A stretch of DNA of 48,846 nucleotides from Sterolibacterium sp. (GCA_028713555.1 JAQTOA010000019.1:1-48846); one strand, 5' to 3'; counted from the first letter of the stretch, positions 1 through 9,182 are shown. Notes: generated by a model from the sequence alone, not told the origin. A program made the numbers and translations.

Positions 1-1
1 C

Positions 2-1270
2 TTTTCCGGCGGCGGCTTTGTGGTGAAACAGGCCAAGAGCGATGTGCGCGCCGACATGGCTCTCAACGATTCGCTCGGTGCTGCTGCCAAGGAGAACTAT
101 GAGCGCTCGCAGCAGGCGTCGCAGCAACGATCCTCGGAGTACGCTGAAAGTGCTCTGGCGGCGATCAAGCAGGAAGCTGGATTCGAAAGATCACACGCGA
201 AGGGCGCCAGTGACACTACAGGCTACCGGCACGGCATGGGGTCGAGCCGGAATCAGGAAGCAAATGACACCCTGCGGCAGGTCGATCAATGGGCCCGAAA
301 ACTCGGCGTCAGCGAAAAGGTGGCCATGGAACTCATGGTTGGGGCTTCGATGGGCATGAGTACGCCGAAGCTGCTCGAAATTGCAGGCCTGCGTGGTGGT
401 GTGGAAATGTCAGCCAAAATGCGAAACTCGGCCGACTCGATGCGCTCCCTGGAGGAAATGGCTCAGTTTGCCCGTGAGTCGAGCTTTGGCAAGAAAGTCG
501 GCACCGTCATCGACAATGGCTGGGAGCGAAACTATCGAACTTCCGACGAAGGAAAGACGTCGGGATCGGAAGGACAGCGAGCGTCTCTTGATCGGGCACG
601 GCAGTCCCGTGATGCGCTCAGTTTCTCGTTTCAGGAAACCGAGGGTCATCGCCAGATGTGGGAGCTGTCCCATTCCGGGCAGCTTGGCTCCAACCTCCAG
701 CTTCAGGATCACTTCATCAAGGACTTCCTGCTGCCGAAGCTTGAATACAACTACGAGAAGTTCCAGGGCATCATGGGCGATCCGCATCGCCTGCGACCCT
801 ATATCGAGGAATACACCACCCAGAACTACGACCGGATGCTTGGAGAAATGGCGGGGCAAGTATCTGGCGCCGAGGCAGTGCGGGCGCGCCATGAGGCGAA
901 CCGCGCGGGAGTGCCGGACGGACAGGCGGTCGAGGCAGCCGGTGCGGGTTATCTGGGGCAGGTGAAGGGTGCCGCCAGACGTTCTGGCGTGTCTCCCCAG
1001 GCTGCCCCGACTGATCAGGCCATGCATACGGCGATGCAGGAGTTCTCCCGAAACAGCTTCGAGGTTCGTGACCGGCAGGCTGGGGCGGGGCAAACCCATC
1101 AGGAAAACGCGACACCTTCGACGTTCCGGAAGCTCAAGCCGACCTCGGTGGCAGGCAAGACGGCTGAAACGGTCGAACAGGTCGGAGAAGCGGCGGGCCG
1201 GATTGCAGACGGTCTTACCGGAGACAATCCGGGCAAATATTTGACCGACACGCTTGCCGGAAAGAAATGA
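2..1270 (+). CDS. traG: TraG-like mating-pair stabilisation protein, 3' part
   Basis: The reading frame is open at the left edge of the window (residues FSGGG precede the first possible GTG at 20), so only the C-terminal ~420 residues are present. The sequence is hydrophilic, rich in Gln, Ser, Ala and Glu, and has no membrane segments, as expected of the periplasmic/cytoplasmic tail of TraG-type proteins. The N-terminal polytopic membrane part would lie upstream. The assignment rests on these features and on the F-type transfer genes that follow on the same strand. In F-type systems TraG works in pilus assembly, mating-pair stabilisation and entry exclusion. It converges tail to tail, without a gap, with the AbiEii gene. 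Confidence 0.7.
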   Translation, partial: FSGGGFVVKQAKSDVRADMALNDSLGAAAKENYERSQQASQQRSSEYAESALAAIKQEAGFERSHAKGASDTTGYRHGMGSSRNQEANDTLRQVDQWARKLGVSEKVAMELMVGASMGMSTPKLLEIAGLRGGVEMSAKMRNSADSMRSLEEMAQFARESSFGKKVGTVIDNGWERNYRTSDEGKTSGSEGQRASLDRARQSRDALSFSFQETEGHRQMWELSHSGQLGSNLQLQDHFIKDFLLPKLEYNYEKFQGIMGDPHRLRPYIEEYTTQNYDRMLGEMAGQVSGAEAVRARHEANRAGVPDGQAVEAAGAGYLGQVKGAARRSGVSPQAAPTDQAMHTAMQEFSRNSFEVRDRQAGAGQTHQENATPSTFRKLKPTSVAGKTAETVEQVGEAAGRIADGLTGDNPGKYLTDTLAGKK

Positions 1271-2233
1271 TCACATCCGGTCCAGGTACTGCGCTAGACG
1301 TTCAAGAATGCTCTGAAACGGCACTTGTCCGGCGTAGTAAAGCGAGGCGGTTTCACGGTACTTGCTGTCGTAGAGCGCGCGAACTGAGGAATCTGTCAGC
1401 AAGAAGGCTTCGTTGCTGGCGATGTGCAGATTATCGCCGGCCCGAAAGCGTTCTTTCTTGCGGGCATGGTAGGCCGTCGTGCCGAGGAATGCCTGCACCT
1501 CCGGATTGTCCAGAAGGCAGTACAGATCGTAGTAATGGCGCAGGAAGTTCTTCGGGAAAACCTCGGCATCCTGTTGCTGCCGAAACTTGGTCGACACCGT
1601 TTGCAGCTTTTCCACGAAGGTGTAGGCCGGGCTGTAGCAAGGTACCGCGAGGGCACGATTGTCGATTACCTTCACCGTGCTTTTGAGCGCCGCATCCAGT
1701 GCCCACGAGGTGATGGTACAGGGCGTGTTGGGTGCGGTATCGTCAAAACCGACTTCCAGCAGGATGCCTTCCTTGATTCCCGGGAGGAATTCGGTTTGCA
1801 CCGGGTAGCGTAACCGGATGCCGGCGCTGCGGTACTTGGCATCGTCGTATTCGGTATCCCGTTCGACAGCCTCAAAGCCCGCGATACCCTTTTTGGCGAT
1901 CTCCTCGGCCAGCCAGTCGAAATACAGCCGTCGTGTCTCGACGTGGGCGGGTTTGTCCTGGTTTTTACCTGTTTTGACATCGCGATCCGCCGGCGGCTCG
2001 ATGCGGAGATCGATGTCTTCGGAGAAGCGCTGGATGATCTGATGCCCTTTCGAGAGGGATGTTCCGCCCTTGAGCTGAAACGTCCAACCCTGCTGCTGCA
2101 ATCCCCACAGGCTTTGCATCAGCCAATAGTCTTTCTCAACCAGATAGGAGGCAACGTGTTGAGCCTGGGCAACTTGGCGAATCAGATCCGTGAAGTTGGG
2201 ATGGTCGTGCAGAAAAGTCGCTGCTTTAGGCAT
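1271..2233 (-). CDS. AbiEii/MosT-type nucleotidyltransferase toxin
   Basis: 320 residues. The signature of the AbiEii/AbiGii toxin family is clear around residues 55-80: KGGTSLSKGH followed by RFSEDIDLRI, the G-G/T-S plus D-x-D pattern of DNA polymerase beta-type nucleotidyltransferases. Family toxins arrest growth by nucleotidylating cell targets. Relatives are phage-abortive-infection proteins, and MosT (DUF1814) of SXT is an ICE-stabilising toxin. The start overlaps the end of the upstream antitoxin gene by 8 bp, so the two are translationally coupled. It runs against the transfer genes and is evidently a cargo addiction/defence module. Confidence 0.9.
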   Translation of the reverse strand: MPKAATFLHDHPNFTDLIRQVAQAQHVASYLVEKDYWLMQSLWGLQQQGWTFQLKGGTSLSKGHQIIQRFSEDIDLRIEPPADRDVKTGKNQDKPAHVETRRLYFDWLAEEIAKKGIAGFEAVERDTEYDDAKYRSAGIRLRYPVQTEFLPGIKEGILLEVGFDDTAPNTPCTITSWALDAALKSTVKVIDNRALAVPCYSPAYTFVEKLQTVSTKFRQQQDAEVFPKNFLRHYYDLYCLLDNPEVQAFLGTTAYHARKKERFRAGDNLHIASNEAFLLTDSSVRALYDSKYRETASLYYAGQVPFQSILERLAQYLDRM

Positions 2234-2837
2234 GGACAGCCGACTTCATTTGCCGAAAAACGCGACGTGTCCTGGCCGATCCATAATCGGCAAGCATCTT
2301 CTCGAGACGGCCCTCATCGAAGGTATCGAGCTTGCGTCGCACATTGGACAACACGGTTTCCGGATCTTCTGCCAGGTCGGTCAGGTTGTTCAGCATATCG
2401 ACCAGCAGGTATTCGCGATTGACCTGCTTGCGCGAAGGGAAACGCGGCTTGTCGCGAAAGTCGAATTCAAACCCGGCCAAGGCAAACTTGCCGTGGCGTT
2501 TGTGGTTGTAGACGACGGTCTTGTCGTAAAGCTGCGTGGTACCCAGGCCCAAGGCGTTGTAGCAGCTCGGGTTGAACATCAAGAAATGATGATCATCGAG
2601 AAACTTTTCGACGAGCGCTTCCTCGCTTGGCGGTACATCGCCAAACGGCGTTCTTCGGGGGACGTAATAAAGCCCCTGAGCAGCCTTTCGCACGGTTCCG
2701 GCCTTCACTGCCAGACCGAGCTCCCGATCAACGCTGGGCAACTCATCGGCTAGGTCTTTACGTCGAAAAACCTTGCCGGCCAGTTGCTTCCATCGCCGGT
2801 CGAGTGCGGCATTCACAGTGTTTCTTCGGTGTAGCAT
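2226..2837 (-). CDS. AbiEi-type antitoxin / transcriptional regulator
   Basis: 203 residues. The N-terminal ~60 residues look like a winged helix (VFRRKDLADELPSVDRELG, then a basic GTVRKAAQGLYYVPRR). The C-terminal part is an AbiEi-like domain with SYCN-type residues (FNPSCYNALGL) and a conserved YNHKRHGKF stretch. In type IV AbiE systems this protein represses its own operon and counters the toxin without forming a stable complex. It is the first gene of the pair, with the toxin start inside its 3' end. The ATG at 2837 is chosen because no plausible upstream start exists before the promoter region. Confidence 0.85.
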   Translation of the reverse strand: MLHRRNTVNAALDRRWKQLAGKVFRRKDLADELPSVDRELGLAVKAGTVRKAAQGLYYVPRRTPFGDVPPSEEALVEKFLDDHHFLMFNPSCYNALGLGTTQLYDKTVVYNHKRHGKFALAGFEFDFRDKPRFPSRKQVNREYLLVDMLNNLTDLAEDPETVLSNVRRKLDTFDEGRLEKMLADYGSARTRRVFRQMKSAVHA

Positions 2838-2918
2838 GTTTCTAAAACCTCACTGACGTTTCATGCAAGTATGCCACAGCCTTCTGGTCAAGGGAAATCG
2901 ACTCTTGAGCGTTGCGTT

Positions 2919-3359
2919 TTACGTCACCACGACGGCGGTACCGGAATAGATCACTCGGGAAACCCGCCATTGCGATCCCGGTTGGTCGTAATGGGCATGG
3001 GTTTTCCTCAGGCCGACGATGGCGTTCGCTCCCTTTGCCAAGGCGTTTCGGGCCAGAGTCAGAAGGGCATCGCATTCGGCGAGTTGGTAATCAGCATCCG
3101 ACGCGGCCTCGACTGCGGATACCGACTCCAGGTAGCCGATCGTCCGGATCGCCGCCCTTGATGGTGGCAGGTCGGTCGAGATCAGCAGAACCTGGTGTTT
3201 GATCGCCTCCAGATCCGAAAGCATTCGATCCATCTGACGATGAGCGACTGTTTTGTTCCGCCGGTTCCAGCGGTACAGCGTGAGTCCTGCAAGGACGCAC
3301 GCTACGATGGGCATCCACCCGAAAAAACTGCTCGTCTGGGTTGCTGCGGCCAGGCTCAT
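2919..3359 (-). CDS. Membrane-anchored YbjQ-like hypothetical protein
   Basis: 146 residues. One membrane segment near the N-terminus (about residues 10-28, FFGWMPIVACVLAGLTLY) is followed by a charged linker, a helical region and a C-terminal half resembling the YbjQ fold: ALAKGANAIVGLR, then SGTAVVV at the very end. YbjQ-family proteins form pentameric rings and have no settled function. Similarity covers only the C-terminal ~70 residues. It lies on the minus strand between the AbiE pair and the transfer-gene promoter, so it is likely cargo. Confidence 0.5.
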   Translation of the reverse strand: MSLAAATQTSSFFGWMPIVACVLAGLTLYRWNRRNKTVAHRQMDRMLSDLEAIKHQVLLISTDLPPSRAAIRTIGYLESVSAVEAASDADYQLAECDALLTLARNALAKGANAIVGLRKTHAHYDQPGSQWRVSRVIYSGTAVVVT

Positions 3360-3474
3360 GAAAAGTCTCCAAAGGCTGTATTTCGTTTCAGCTTCTCACA
3401 GTCGCCCGAAACTGCAACGGGCAAAGTCAGCCGTCAAGGCCGATCCTGAGACGGCTCTTCTTGCTTGCGTGGGT

Positions 3475-3501
3475 GAAATGCGGCCAGGAAGTGCGCATTT
3501 C
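3475..3501 (+). promoter_or_regulatory. 27-bp imperfect palindrome, copy A (upstream of trhF)
   Basis: GAAATGCG, 11 bases, then CGCATTTC: perfect 8-bp inverted arms. It ends 38 bp before the trhF start codon. The spacer GCCAGGAAGTG is related to the spacers of copies B and C, so the element is oriented. Interpreted as the operator of a transfer-gene regulator; the protein is not known. Confidence 0.55.
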
Positions 3502-3539
3502 GAAAACCGGCACCGCTGGCTATCCCATAGAGTCAGGCC

Positions 3540-4022
3540 ATGCGATCCCGATACTCGACATGGCAAGAAATCCGATTTCCGCTCATCCTCTGGTTGATGG
3601 CCGCCTACCTGGCGGTGAGCGGAAGCTACATGCTCGCTTTCAACCTGACGGAAAGCCTGCCGGGAACGGTATTTGTCATCTGCAAGGACACCTTCCCCGA
3701 TAGTGGTGAGTTCGTGGCTTTTCGGTGGGAGCGAAACTGGCCGTATCCGAAAGGAAGCATCTTCGTTAAGCGCCTAGTTGGCCTGCCTGGATCGCGCGTG
3801 ACGACGCAAGGACGGGATTTCTACGTGGATGGCCGGGCGGTGGGGCAAGCCAAGGAACGGGCAAGAACTGGCGAACCGCTGATTCCAGGACCCGTGGGGG
3901 TGATTCCGGAAGGCAGCTATTACGTCGCGGGCGGGCACCCCGACAGTCTCGATTCCCGCTACCAACTGACGGGATGGGTAAAACGCAATCAAGTTATCGG
4001 CCGTGCGTTTCGGCTGATATGA
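3540..4022 (+). CDS. trhF: TrhF/TraF conjugative S26 signal peptidase
   Basis: 160 residues. An N-terminal membrane anchor (about 12-33) is followed by NLTESLPG, where Ser39 is the predicted nucleophile, and FVKRLVGLPG, where Lys77 is the predicted general base: the Ser/Lys dyad of S26 leader peptidases. The C-terminal HPDSLDSRY is also typical. In conjugative systems this peptidase processes pilin or another exported component in the periplasm. It is the first gene after operator copy A and is followed by traI with a short gap, as in SXT/IncA/C-like transfer regions. Confidence 0.88.
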   Translation: MRSRYSTWQEIRFPLILWLMAAYLAVSGSYMLAFNLTESLPGTVFVICKDTFPDSGEFVAFRWERNWPYPKGSIFVKRLVGLPGSRVTTQGRDFYVDGRAVGQAKERARTGEPLIPGPVGVIPEGSYYVAGGHPDSLDSRYQLTGWVKRNQVIGRAFRLI

Positions 4023-4086
4023 GCGGATTAAAGATGCCGCTCGTATTTTGCGGGTGTGCCGTCAACGTCTCCGCAAGGAAATTCGC

Positions 4087-6180
4087 ATGTTGCACTTGCT
4101 GAAGAAAGTAATGGGCAAGGGAGAGATTTCTTTGCCGCAGCAAGTAATCGAGATACCGCCCACCGCCCAATCCTTGCCTGACGATGAAATCCCGCGTTAC
4201 CCGCCCTTTGTCAAAGGGTTGCCGGCATCCCATCCCGATCGGCTGATCGAAACCCAGCAAGGACTGATTGGGCAGATTCGAGAGTCCGGGTTGGCGTCGA
4301 AAGATGTCTATGAGGAATTTTATCTGGGGCCCTTGCGCCGCTTTGCCTCCTACGCACATTTGCTGCCGGCCAGCGAGACTCACCATCATCGTGGCGCCGG
4401 GGGTTTGTTCCGACATGCCATCGAGGTTGCCTTGTGGTCATTACAGTCCGGGGATAGGGTACTTCTGCCGGGCGACCAAACTCCGCGACGGCGGCGGGAA
4501 CTGGAACCGCGCTGGCATTCGGCGGTTTTTCTTGCGGCGCTGTGCCATGACTTGGGTAAGCCCATCACCGATCTGATCGTGACCAATCAGGATGGGGCGA
4601 AAGTCTGGGATCCATTTTGCGAAGATCTCTATACATGGGCCATCGGCAACCAGGTGGAACGCTATTTCCTGCGCTGGCGCAAGAACCGTGGAACATCCCA
4701 CACCTCGGTCTCTCTGCTGCTGGTCGAACGCATCGTTGGTAGATCCGGACTGGGCTGGATATCGCAGGGTGATCCGAATTTGGTGACCTGGATGATGGAA
4801 GCGATCAGTGGCCATCCCAGTCAGGAAAACATGATCCACAACCTGATCGTACGATCTGATCAGGTCAGCGTGACGCGTGACATCGAGAGCATGGGCGCCA
4901 ACTTTGCTGGCTACGAAATAGGAATCCCCGTCGAGCGCATTCTTCTCGATATCATGCGTCGGCTGGTTCGGGACGGGGTCTGGATTGTCAACGAACCGGG
5001 ATCGAGGCTATGGCACATGGACGGCCATCTCTACCTGGTCTGGCCCGCAGGGGGCGAGGAGATCGCTGCGATCATCAATCAGGAAAAAATGCCCGGACTG
5101 CCGAGGACACCGAACAGCATTCTCGACATGCTGGTCGAGCGCAAATTGGCTGAATTCAAAGTGGGGCAGCCCGATGGCAACCGCTACTGGTTGATCGCGC
5201 CGGCCATCCTTGCGGAAAAAATTCCCAACATACAACTGAAGGCGATACGCCTCAACAATCCGGGTGCACTGTTGGATTCACTGCCTGCGTCGGTAGCTGG
5301 AAGGCTGGTCGGTAACGACGATCCGCCCACCAAGTCGTTGAGCAACGCATCGGTTGTCGCGCCGACAAAACCCGCAGTGCCGACCGTCGAAGTGGTTCCA
5401 ACCGCCATCGTCACTTCGGCCACACCGGCTGTATCGCCCGCTGATCAACCGCCTGATCAACTGGATGGCCCGGTTGGTGAAGCGCTCAAAGCGCTGGTGG
5501 AGGATATCGAGCACGGCCGCAGGGACGGTAGCAAGATCACTCATGTCGATTCGGAAGGAGTTCTGTGTCTAAAGTGGCCTGATGCGTTCAAGGGGTACGG
5601 ACTGGAGAACAAGACGATCCTCGACGAACTTGGACGAAGAAACTGGCTGGTCGTCGATCCCATGGCACCATTCAGAAAAGTTGCCGAGCTTCAGGTCGGT
5701 ATTGGAGCCCCTTGGAAGATACTCCGCCTCCAGCCGGTCGTAGCGGCAATGATGGACATCAATAGGGCAAAGAGTACGTCCAAAAAAGCTTCGAAATCGG
5801 TGCCCAAGTCAGAATCCAAACCTGTAGCGAAAGGCGAAACGACGGAAAAGGAAGCGACAGAACCTTTACAGTCGGTAACTCCTCCTGTCCTCCCGATGGT
5901 TTCCTCGAAGGAGGAGGGTGCCGTAGAAAAGATGCTTGCCCGCCAACGTGCGCTGCTTGAGGATGTCGTGGGCGTGCTTCGTCAAGCGGTGAACGATGGG
6001 ACGTTGGCTGCCGATCAAGAAAACGGCTATCTGCTGATCAATGTCCGGGATGCCGAGGCAGTGCTGAAGGCCGGCATCAAGGCGTCACGCTCGCAAATTT
6101 TTGGCTTGAAGGGCATCGATCCTGATCGATTCACGACAGAGGACAGAAAACCGAAGGTGTATTTTCGGATTCGAGAGTAA
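4087..6180 (+). CDS. traI: TraI relaxase, MOBH family
   Basis: 697 residues from the ATG at 4087, which has GCAAGGAA seven bases upstream; an in-frame TTG at 4048 is less likely. The N-terminal TraI_2 domain carries the HHH motif (residues about 99-101, ETHHHRGAGGLFRHA) and the HD pair (about 154, LCHDLGKPITDL) that define MOBH relaxases. A low-complexity Ser/Thr/Pro/Lys linker (~560-620) leads to a C-terminal TraI_2_C-type domain ending at YFRIRE. The enzyme nicks oriT and pilots the transferred strand. No oriT is recognised nearby. The gene is complete. Confidence 0.92.
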   Translation: MLHLLKKVMGKGEISLPQQVIEIPPTAQSLPDDEIPRYPPFVKGLPASHPDRLIETQQGLIGQIRESGLASKDVYEEFYLGPLRRFASYAHLLPASETHHHRGAGGLFRHAIEVALWSLQSGDRVLLPGDQTPRRRRELEPRWHSAVFLAALCHDLGKPITDLIVTNQDGAKVWDPFCEDLYTWAIGNQVERYFLRWRKNRGTSHTSVSLLLVERIVGRSGLGWISQGDPNLVTWMMEAISGHPSQENMIHNLIVRSDQVSVTRDIESMGANFAGYEIGIPVERILLDIMRRLVRDGVWIVNEPGSRLWHMDGHLYLVWPAGGEEIAAIINQEKMPGLPRTPNSILDMLVERKLAEFKVGQPDGNRYWLIAPAILAEKIPNIQLKAIRLNNPGALLDSLPASVAGRLVGNDDPPTKSLSNASVVAPTKPAVPTVEVVPTAIVTSATPAVSPADQPPDQLDGPVGEALKALVEDIEHGRRDGSKITHVDSEGVLCLKWPDAFKGYGLENKTILDELGRRNWLVVDPMAPFRKVAELQVGIGAPWKILRLQPVVAAMMDINRAKSTSKKASKSVPKSESKPVAKGETTEKEATEPLQSVTPPVLPMVSSKEEGAVEKMLARQRALLEDVVGVLRQAVNDGTLAADQENGYLLINVRDAEAVLKAGIKASRSQIFGLKGIDPDRFTTEDRKPKVYFRIRE

Positions 6181-6451
6181 CGGTTGCCAAGGTTCCGCCT
6201 CGATTTGCGGCTGTCTACAGCTCAGCATTCTCGGTGGCGTTTGGCTCGTCGGCCGAGGCGGTCATGGACTGAACATGCTGATACCATCCGTTCTCGGGGC
6301 AATAGTAGTCATACTGACAGACTGCTTCCGCTGTTTCTCATCAATCGGGAGCAACCCATTTTCGCGGCGATTTTATTCACCTTCGCACGCATGGGTGAGA
6401 GAGGGTCAATCGCCCCGCATGCTTGCCCGAATTAATACAAAGGAGACTCCC

Positions 6452-7456
6452 TTGCTGGTCAAAAAATTCGATGCAGCTATGCAAAACGCAAACAGCGTCG
6501 CGAGGGATCCCTACCTAGCCAAGTTAGGCCCCGCGCTCGCCGCTGTCGAGGCAAACCTCTCCGTCATCCCTGAGCTCAACCGCTACCAAAATATCCTCGA
6601 CAACCTGATGACGAGTTCCAGCTTTGGCGTGGACGGTAGTCTGACCGACAAGTTTGCCCAAACGCTGGGCGAAGCCCAGTTTCTTGTCATGTGCCAAGAC
6701 AAAGGCGTTGCATTGCGGCGGATACCGGAAGAGAAAAATAAGAAGACACCAGATTTTGGGGCAACCTTTGGCTCCCAGTCGGTCTTCTTCGAGGTCAAGA
6801 CACTTTCAGTCGTGAACGGATCTCTTGGCATAGCGGTAGCCCAAGAATCTTCGCTCGATGCCAACATCGACATCGAGGCCCAGCTCAAACGAGGCGAGCC
6901 CATCGCGATCGGAACATCGGAAGCCCAGCCGTATGCCAGCAAGGTGGAACGCGACAAGACCATTCTGGGCGTCGCAAACACTCTGCTTGAAAAGGCGCGC
7001 GGGAACATCAAGGCCGACCAGTTCGCCAGCCCGAACACATTCCTTGTTCTGAACCTCAGCGTCATTCCGCCGTTGGTGACTGAGTCCAAAGCGCTTTGCC
7101 CAGCCTACCCAGACGACTACATGTTTCCCAAATCCGTCACAGGCGAGTTGTGGATGGTGGCGTTTGGTAACAAAGGTATGCTGGTTCTCGGCACTCCTGA
7201 GTTTGAGGGCAAGCCCTGCGTCGAGGGCATCTTTGACAAGGTCGGCGTTCTAGTCGATTCTGAATACGCTCCAGTTTCAGGTCTCATCTTCATGATCCAT
7301 CCGTTAAGCGGTCCCTCCCAACTCTTTGGTCTCTTCCGAAGCCAAGACTGGACCTGTTGGAACGACCACAATCCAGACATTGTCAGGAACCTGCTGCTCC
7401 TGACTGACAAGAACTGGAATGACTGTGGTGACAGCAATGGCTGGCAGTTGGTCTAA
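6452..7456 (+). CDS. PD-(D/E)XK nuclease-like protein, function unknown
   Basis: About 334 residues if read from the TTG at 6452, which has a strong AAAGGAG seven bases upstream; an in-frame ATG at 6419 lacks a ribosome site. The nuclease core is readable: LGEAQFLVMCQDKGV supplies the helix-1 Glu, then TPDF (Asp101) and VFFEVKT (Glu114, Lys116), the D...ExK arrangement of restriction-type folds. The C-terminal 200 residues resemble nothing I recognise. It lies alone between traI and the HExxH gene with long spacers on each side, a usual ICE cargo position. A defence nuclease is plausible, but no partner (methylase, helicase) is visible. Confidence 0.6.
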   Translation: MLVKKFDAAMQNANSVARDPYLAKLGPALAAVEANLSVIPELNRYQNILDNLMTSSSFGVDGSLTDKFAQTLGEAQFLVMCQDKGVALRRIPEEKNKKTPDFGATFGSQSVFFEVKTLSVVNGSLGIAVAQESSLDANIDIEAQLKRGEPIAIGTSEAQPYASKVERDKTILGVANTLLEKARGNIKADQFASPNTFLVLNLSVIPPLVTESKALCPAYPDDYMFPKSVTGELWMVAFGNKGMLVLGTPEFEGKPCVEGIFDKVGVLVDSEYAPVSGLIFMIHPLSGPSQLFGLFRSQDWTCWNDHNPDIVRNLLLLTDKNWNDCGDSNGWQLV

Positions 7457-7533
7457 GCATCATTACCAATTTGTTGTGAATTATGGTTGCCGATGGAGTC
7501 GCTGTCGTTTTGTGGATGACGTAAGGGGATCGC

Positions 7534-8430
7534 ATGTCCCGTCGCCATAGCACCCAAACGCATCCTGTCGCGCATCCGAGCATGCCGGAGGAAGTCGAAA
7601 TCTACCTGAAGGTCGGCCGCCACGATCCGAAGTTCGAAGCCTGGCCGGGCAGCGGATTTTTCGACCGTTCACAAAATGGAAGCAATACCCTGCGCGAGGC
7701 GCTGGTCGCAGAAGTGCTGGCAAGAACGCAGGATCGCCCTGCCACTGCGCCTCCGGACGATCTGGATCTTCGTCAGTTCGCGCACCAGAAATTCAGCGGC
7801 ATGGTGAACGGGCTTTTCCCCAAGATTGAGCAGACGATCGTCCTTTCCATGCTTGAACGCTCCGTGATATTCCTGACGCCAAGGAACATCGTTCCGGTTC
7901 TGCGGGGAATGCCTTGGCTCGGTACGGCATGGGACTTGGCAAACCTCTATCTGGCCAGCCACTCAGCGGAGTTGCTGTCGGGCGAGGCCGTTCCGATCCT
8001 TGGATTGAGCATCGAAACGACTTGCTATGTCTCGACAGATTATTTCCGCTCAGCGAATCCCTTCGACGATTTCGTCCTGCACGAAGCCGCACACGTCTTT
8101 CACAACTGCAAACGCGAGACGCTGGGGCTGTCCCATTCACGGCATCGGGAATGGCTGCTCGAGATCGAGTATCGGAAGCGAGAAACCTTTGCCTATGCCT
8201 GCGAGGCATACAGCCGCCTGCTCGAGCTGGGGCGTGATTCAAAACACCGCCAAGACCTGTTGAACGAATTGGCTGCGACCCCGTTGCCCAACGATGAACG
8301 CGTGGACGGTGCGGAGTATCTCGACATTCTTGCCGAAGCCATAACTGCCAGAAATGGCTGGAAGCGCATCCTCGCGCGATGTTCACCGCCCACGACCCGC
8401 GTTCGACAAATTTCGGTACCAATATCGTAG
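7534..8430 (+). CDS. HExxH zincin-like hypothetical protein
   Basis: 298 residues, no signal peptide or membrane segment. Residues 183-187 read HEAAH inside FDDFVLHEAAHVFHN, a zincin metal-binding motif. A possible third ligand is a Glu some 40 residues later in the region EYRKRETFAYACEAYSR. The family is not one I can name. A cytosolic metalloprotease or peptidase-like role is an inference from the motif only. It follows the PD-(D/E)XK gene by 77 bp and precedes operator copy B and the traW operon. Confidence 0.6.
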   Translation: MSRRHSTQTHPVAHPSMPEEVEIYLKVGRHDPKFEAWPGSGFFDRSQNGSNTLREALVAEVLARTQDRPATAPPDDLDLRQFAHQKFSGMVNGLFPKIEQTIVLSMLERSVIFLTPRNIVPVLRGMPWLGTAWDLANLYLASHSAELLSGEAVPILGLSIETTCYVSTDYFRSANPFDDFVLHEAAHVFHNCKRETLGLSHSRHREWLLEIEYRKRETFAYACEAYSRLLELGRDSKHRQDLLNELAATPLPNDERVDGAEYLDILAEAITARNGWKRILARCSPPTTRVRQISVPIS

Positions 8431-8491
8431 TTCGTTTCCACTACGCAGAGCTCCGTTGAGTCGTCAGCGACCGTAGCTGCTACGGGTAGCC

Positions 8492-8518
8492 GAAATGCGC
8501 CCGAATAGTGCGTATTTC
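8492..8518 (+). promoter_or_regulatory. 27-bp imperfect palindrome, copy B (upstream of traW)
   Basis: GAAATGCG, 11 bases, CGTATTTC: one mismatch between the arms. It ends 40 bp before the traW start codon, almost the same distance as copy A from trhF. Its spacer is CCCGAATAGTG, sharing the CC...A-AGTG pattern with copy A. Confidence 0.55.
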
Positions 8519-8558
8519 AAAAATCCAGGGGCGTTCCCCCCAGCCAGAATCGCCCCTC

Positions 8559-9182
8559 ATGTGGTCTCTGGCTCGAATTCTCCTCTTGCTTTTCTCCTGC
8601 ACGACATTTTCTGCGGTTGCTGCGGAATTGGGTGTCGTCGGCCCGACCTATGAGATCGCGGAACCGGATTTGATCGAGGTCATCCAAGCCCGGTTGATGC
8701 AAATGCAAAAATCCGGGGAACTGGCGCGCAAGCAGACGGAATATCGCGACAAGGTGATCGGCGGTATCGAGACGCCCGAGGTTGTAGCTGGCGTCAAGGC
8801 CACCGATGCGCCCCGTACCTACCATGTCGATCCGACCTTGACCGTGGACCGCGATATACGCAATGCGGAAGGCGCCTTGCTTTTCGCTCGCGGCATCAAG
8901 ATCAATCCGTTCGATCATGTTTCCCTGACCCGAAAGCTGCTGTTTTTCGACGGTCGGGATAGCCGACAGGTTGCCTTTGCCAAGCTGCGTCTGGGCGAGG
9001 GGGGTGGGAGGAGCAAACCGATCCTGGTGGCCGGAGAACCCCTGAAGCTGATGCGGGCCTGGAAGCAGACGGTGTATTACGACCAGGGCGGATCGTTGGT
9101 TCGGCGCCTGGGGATTCGCCAAGTGCCGGCGATCGTTAGCCAAGACGGCAAGAGATTGCGGATCGATGAAGTCCGCCCGTAG
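8559..9182 (+). CDS. traW: TraW, F-type conjugation periplasmic protein
   Basis: 207 residues from the ATG at 8559, which begins a clear signal peptide (MWSLARILLLLFSCTTFSAVAA). The mature protein has the TraW pattern: RTYHVDPTLTVDRDI, GIKINPFDHVSL, LFFDGRD and a C-terminal QVPAIVSQDGKRLRI. TraW acts with TraU and TrbC in the periplasm in pilus assembly and mating-pair formation. It opens an operon and overlaps the traU start by 17 bp. Confidence 0.9.
   Translation: MWSLARILLLLFSCTTFSAVAAELGVVGPTYEIAEPDLIEVIQARLMQMQKSGELARKQTEYRDKVIGGIETPEVVAGVKATDAPRTYHVDPTLTVDRDIRNAEGALLFARGIKINPFDHVSLTRKLLFFDGRDSRQVAFAKLRLGEGGGRSKPILVAGEPLKLMRAWKQTVYYDQGGSLVRRLGIRQVPAIVSQDGKRLRIDEVRP

Noticed and set aside
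2842..3161. Small frames between the AbiE pair and the YbjQ-like gene
   Set aside because: Overlap the YbjQ-like gene in other frames and have no supporting features.
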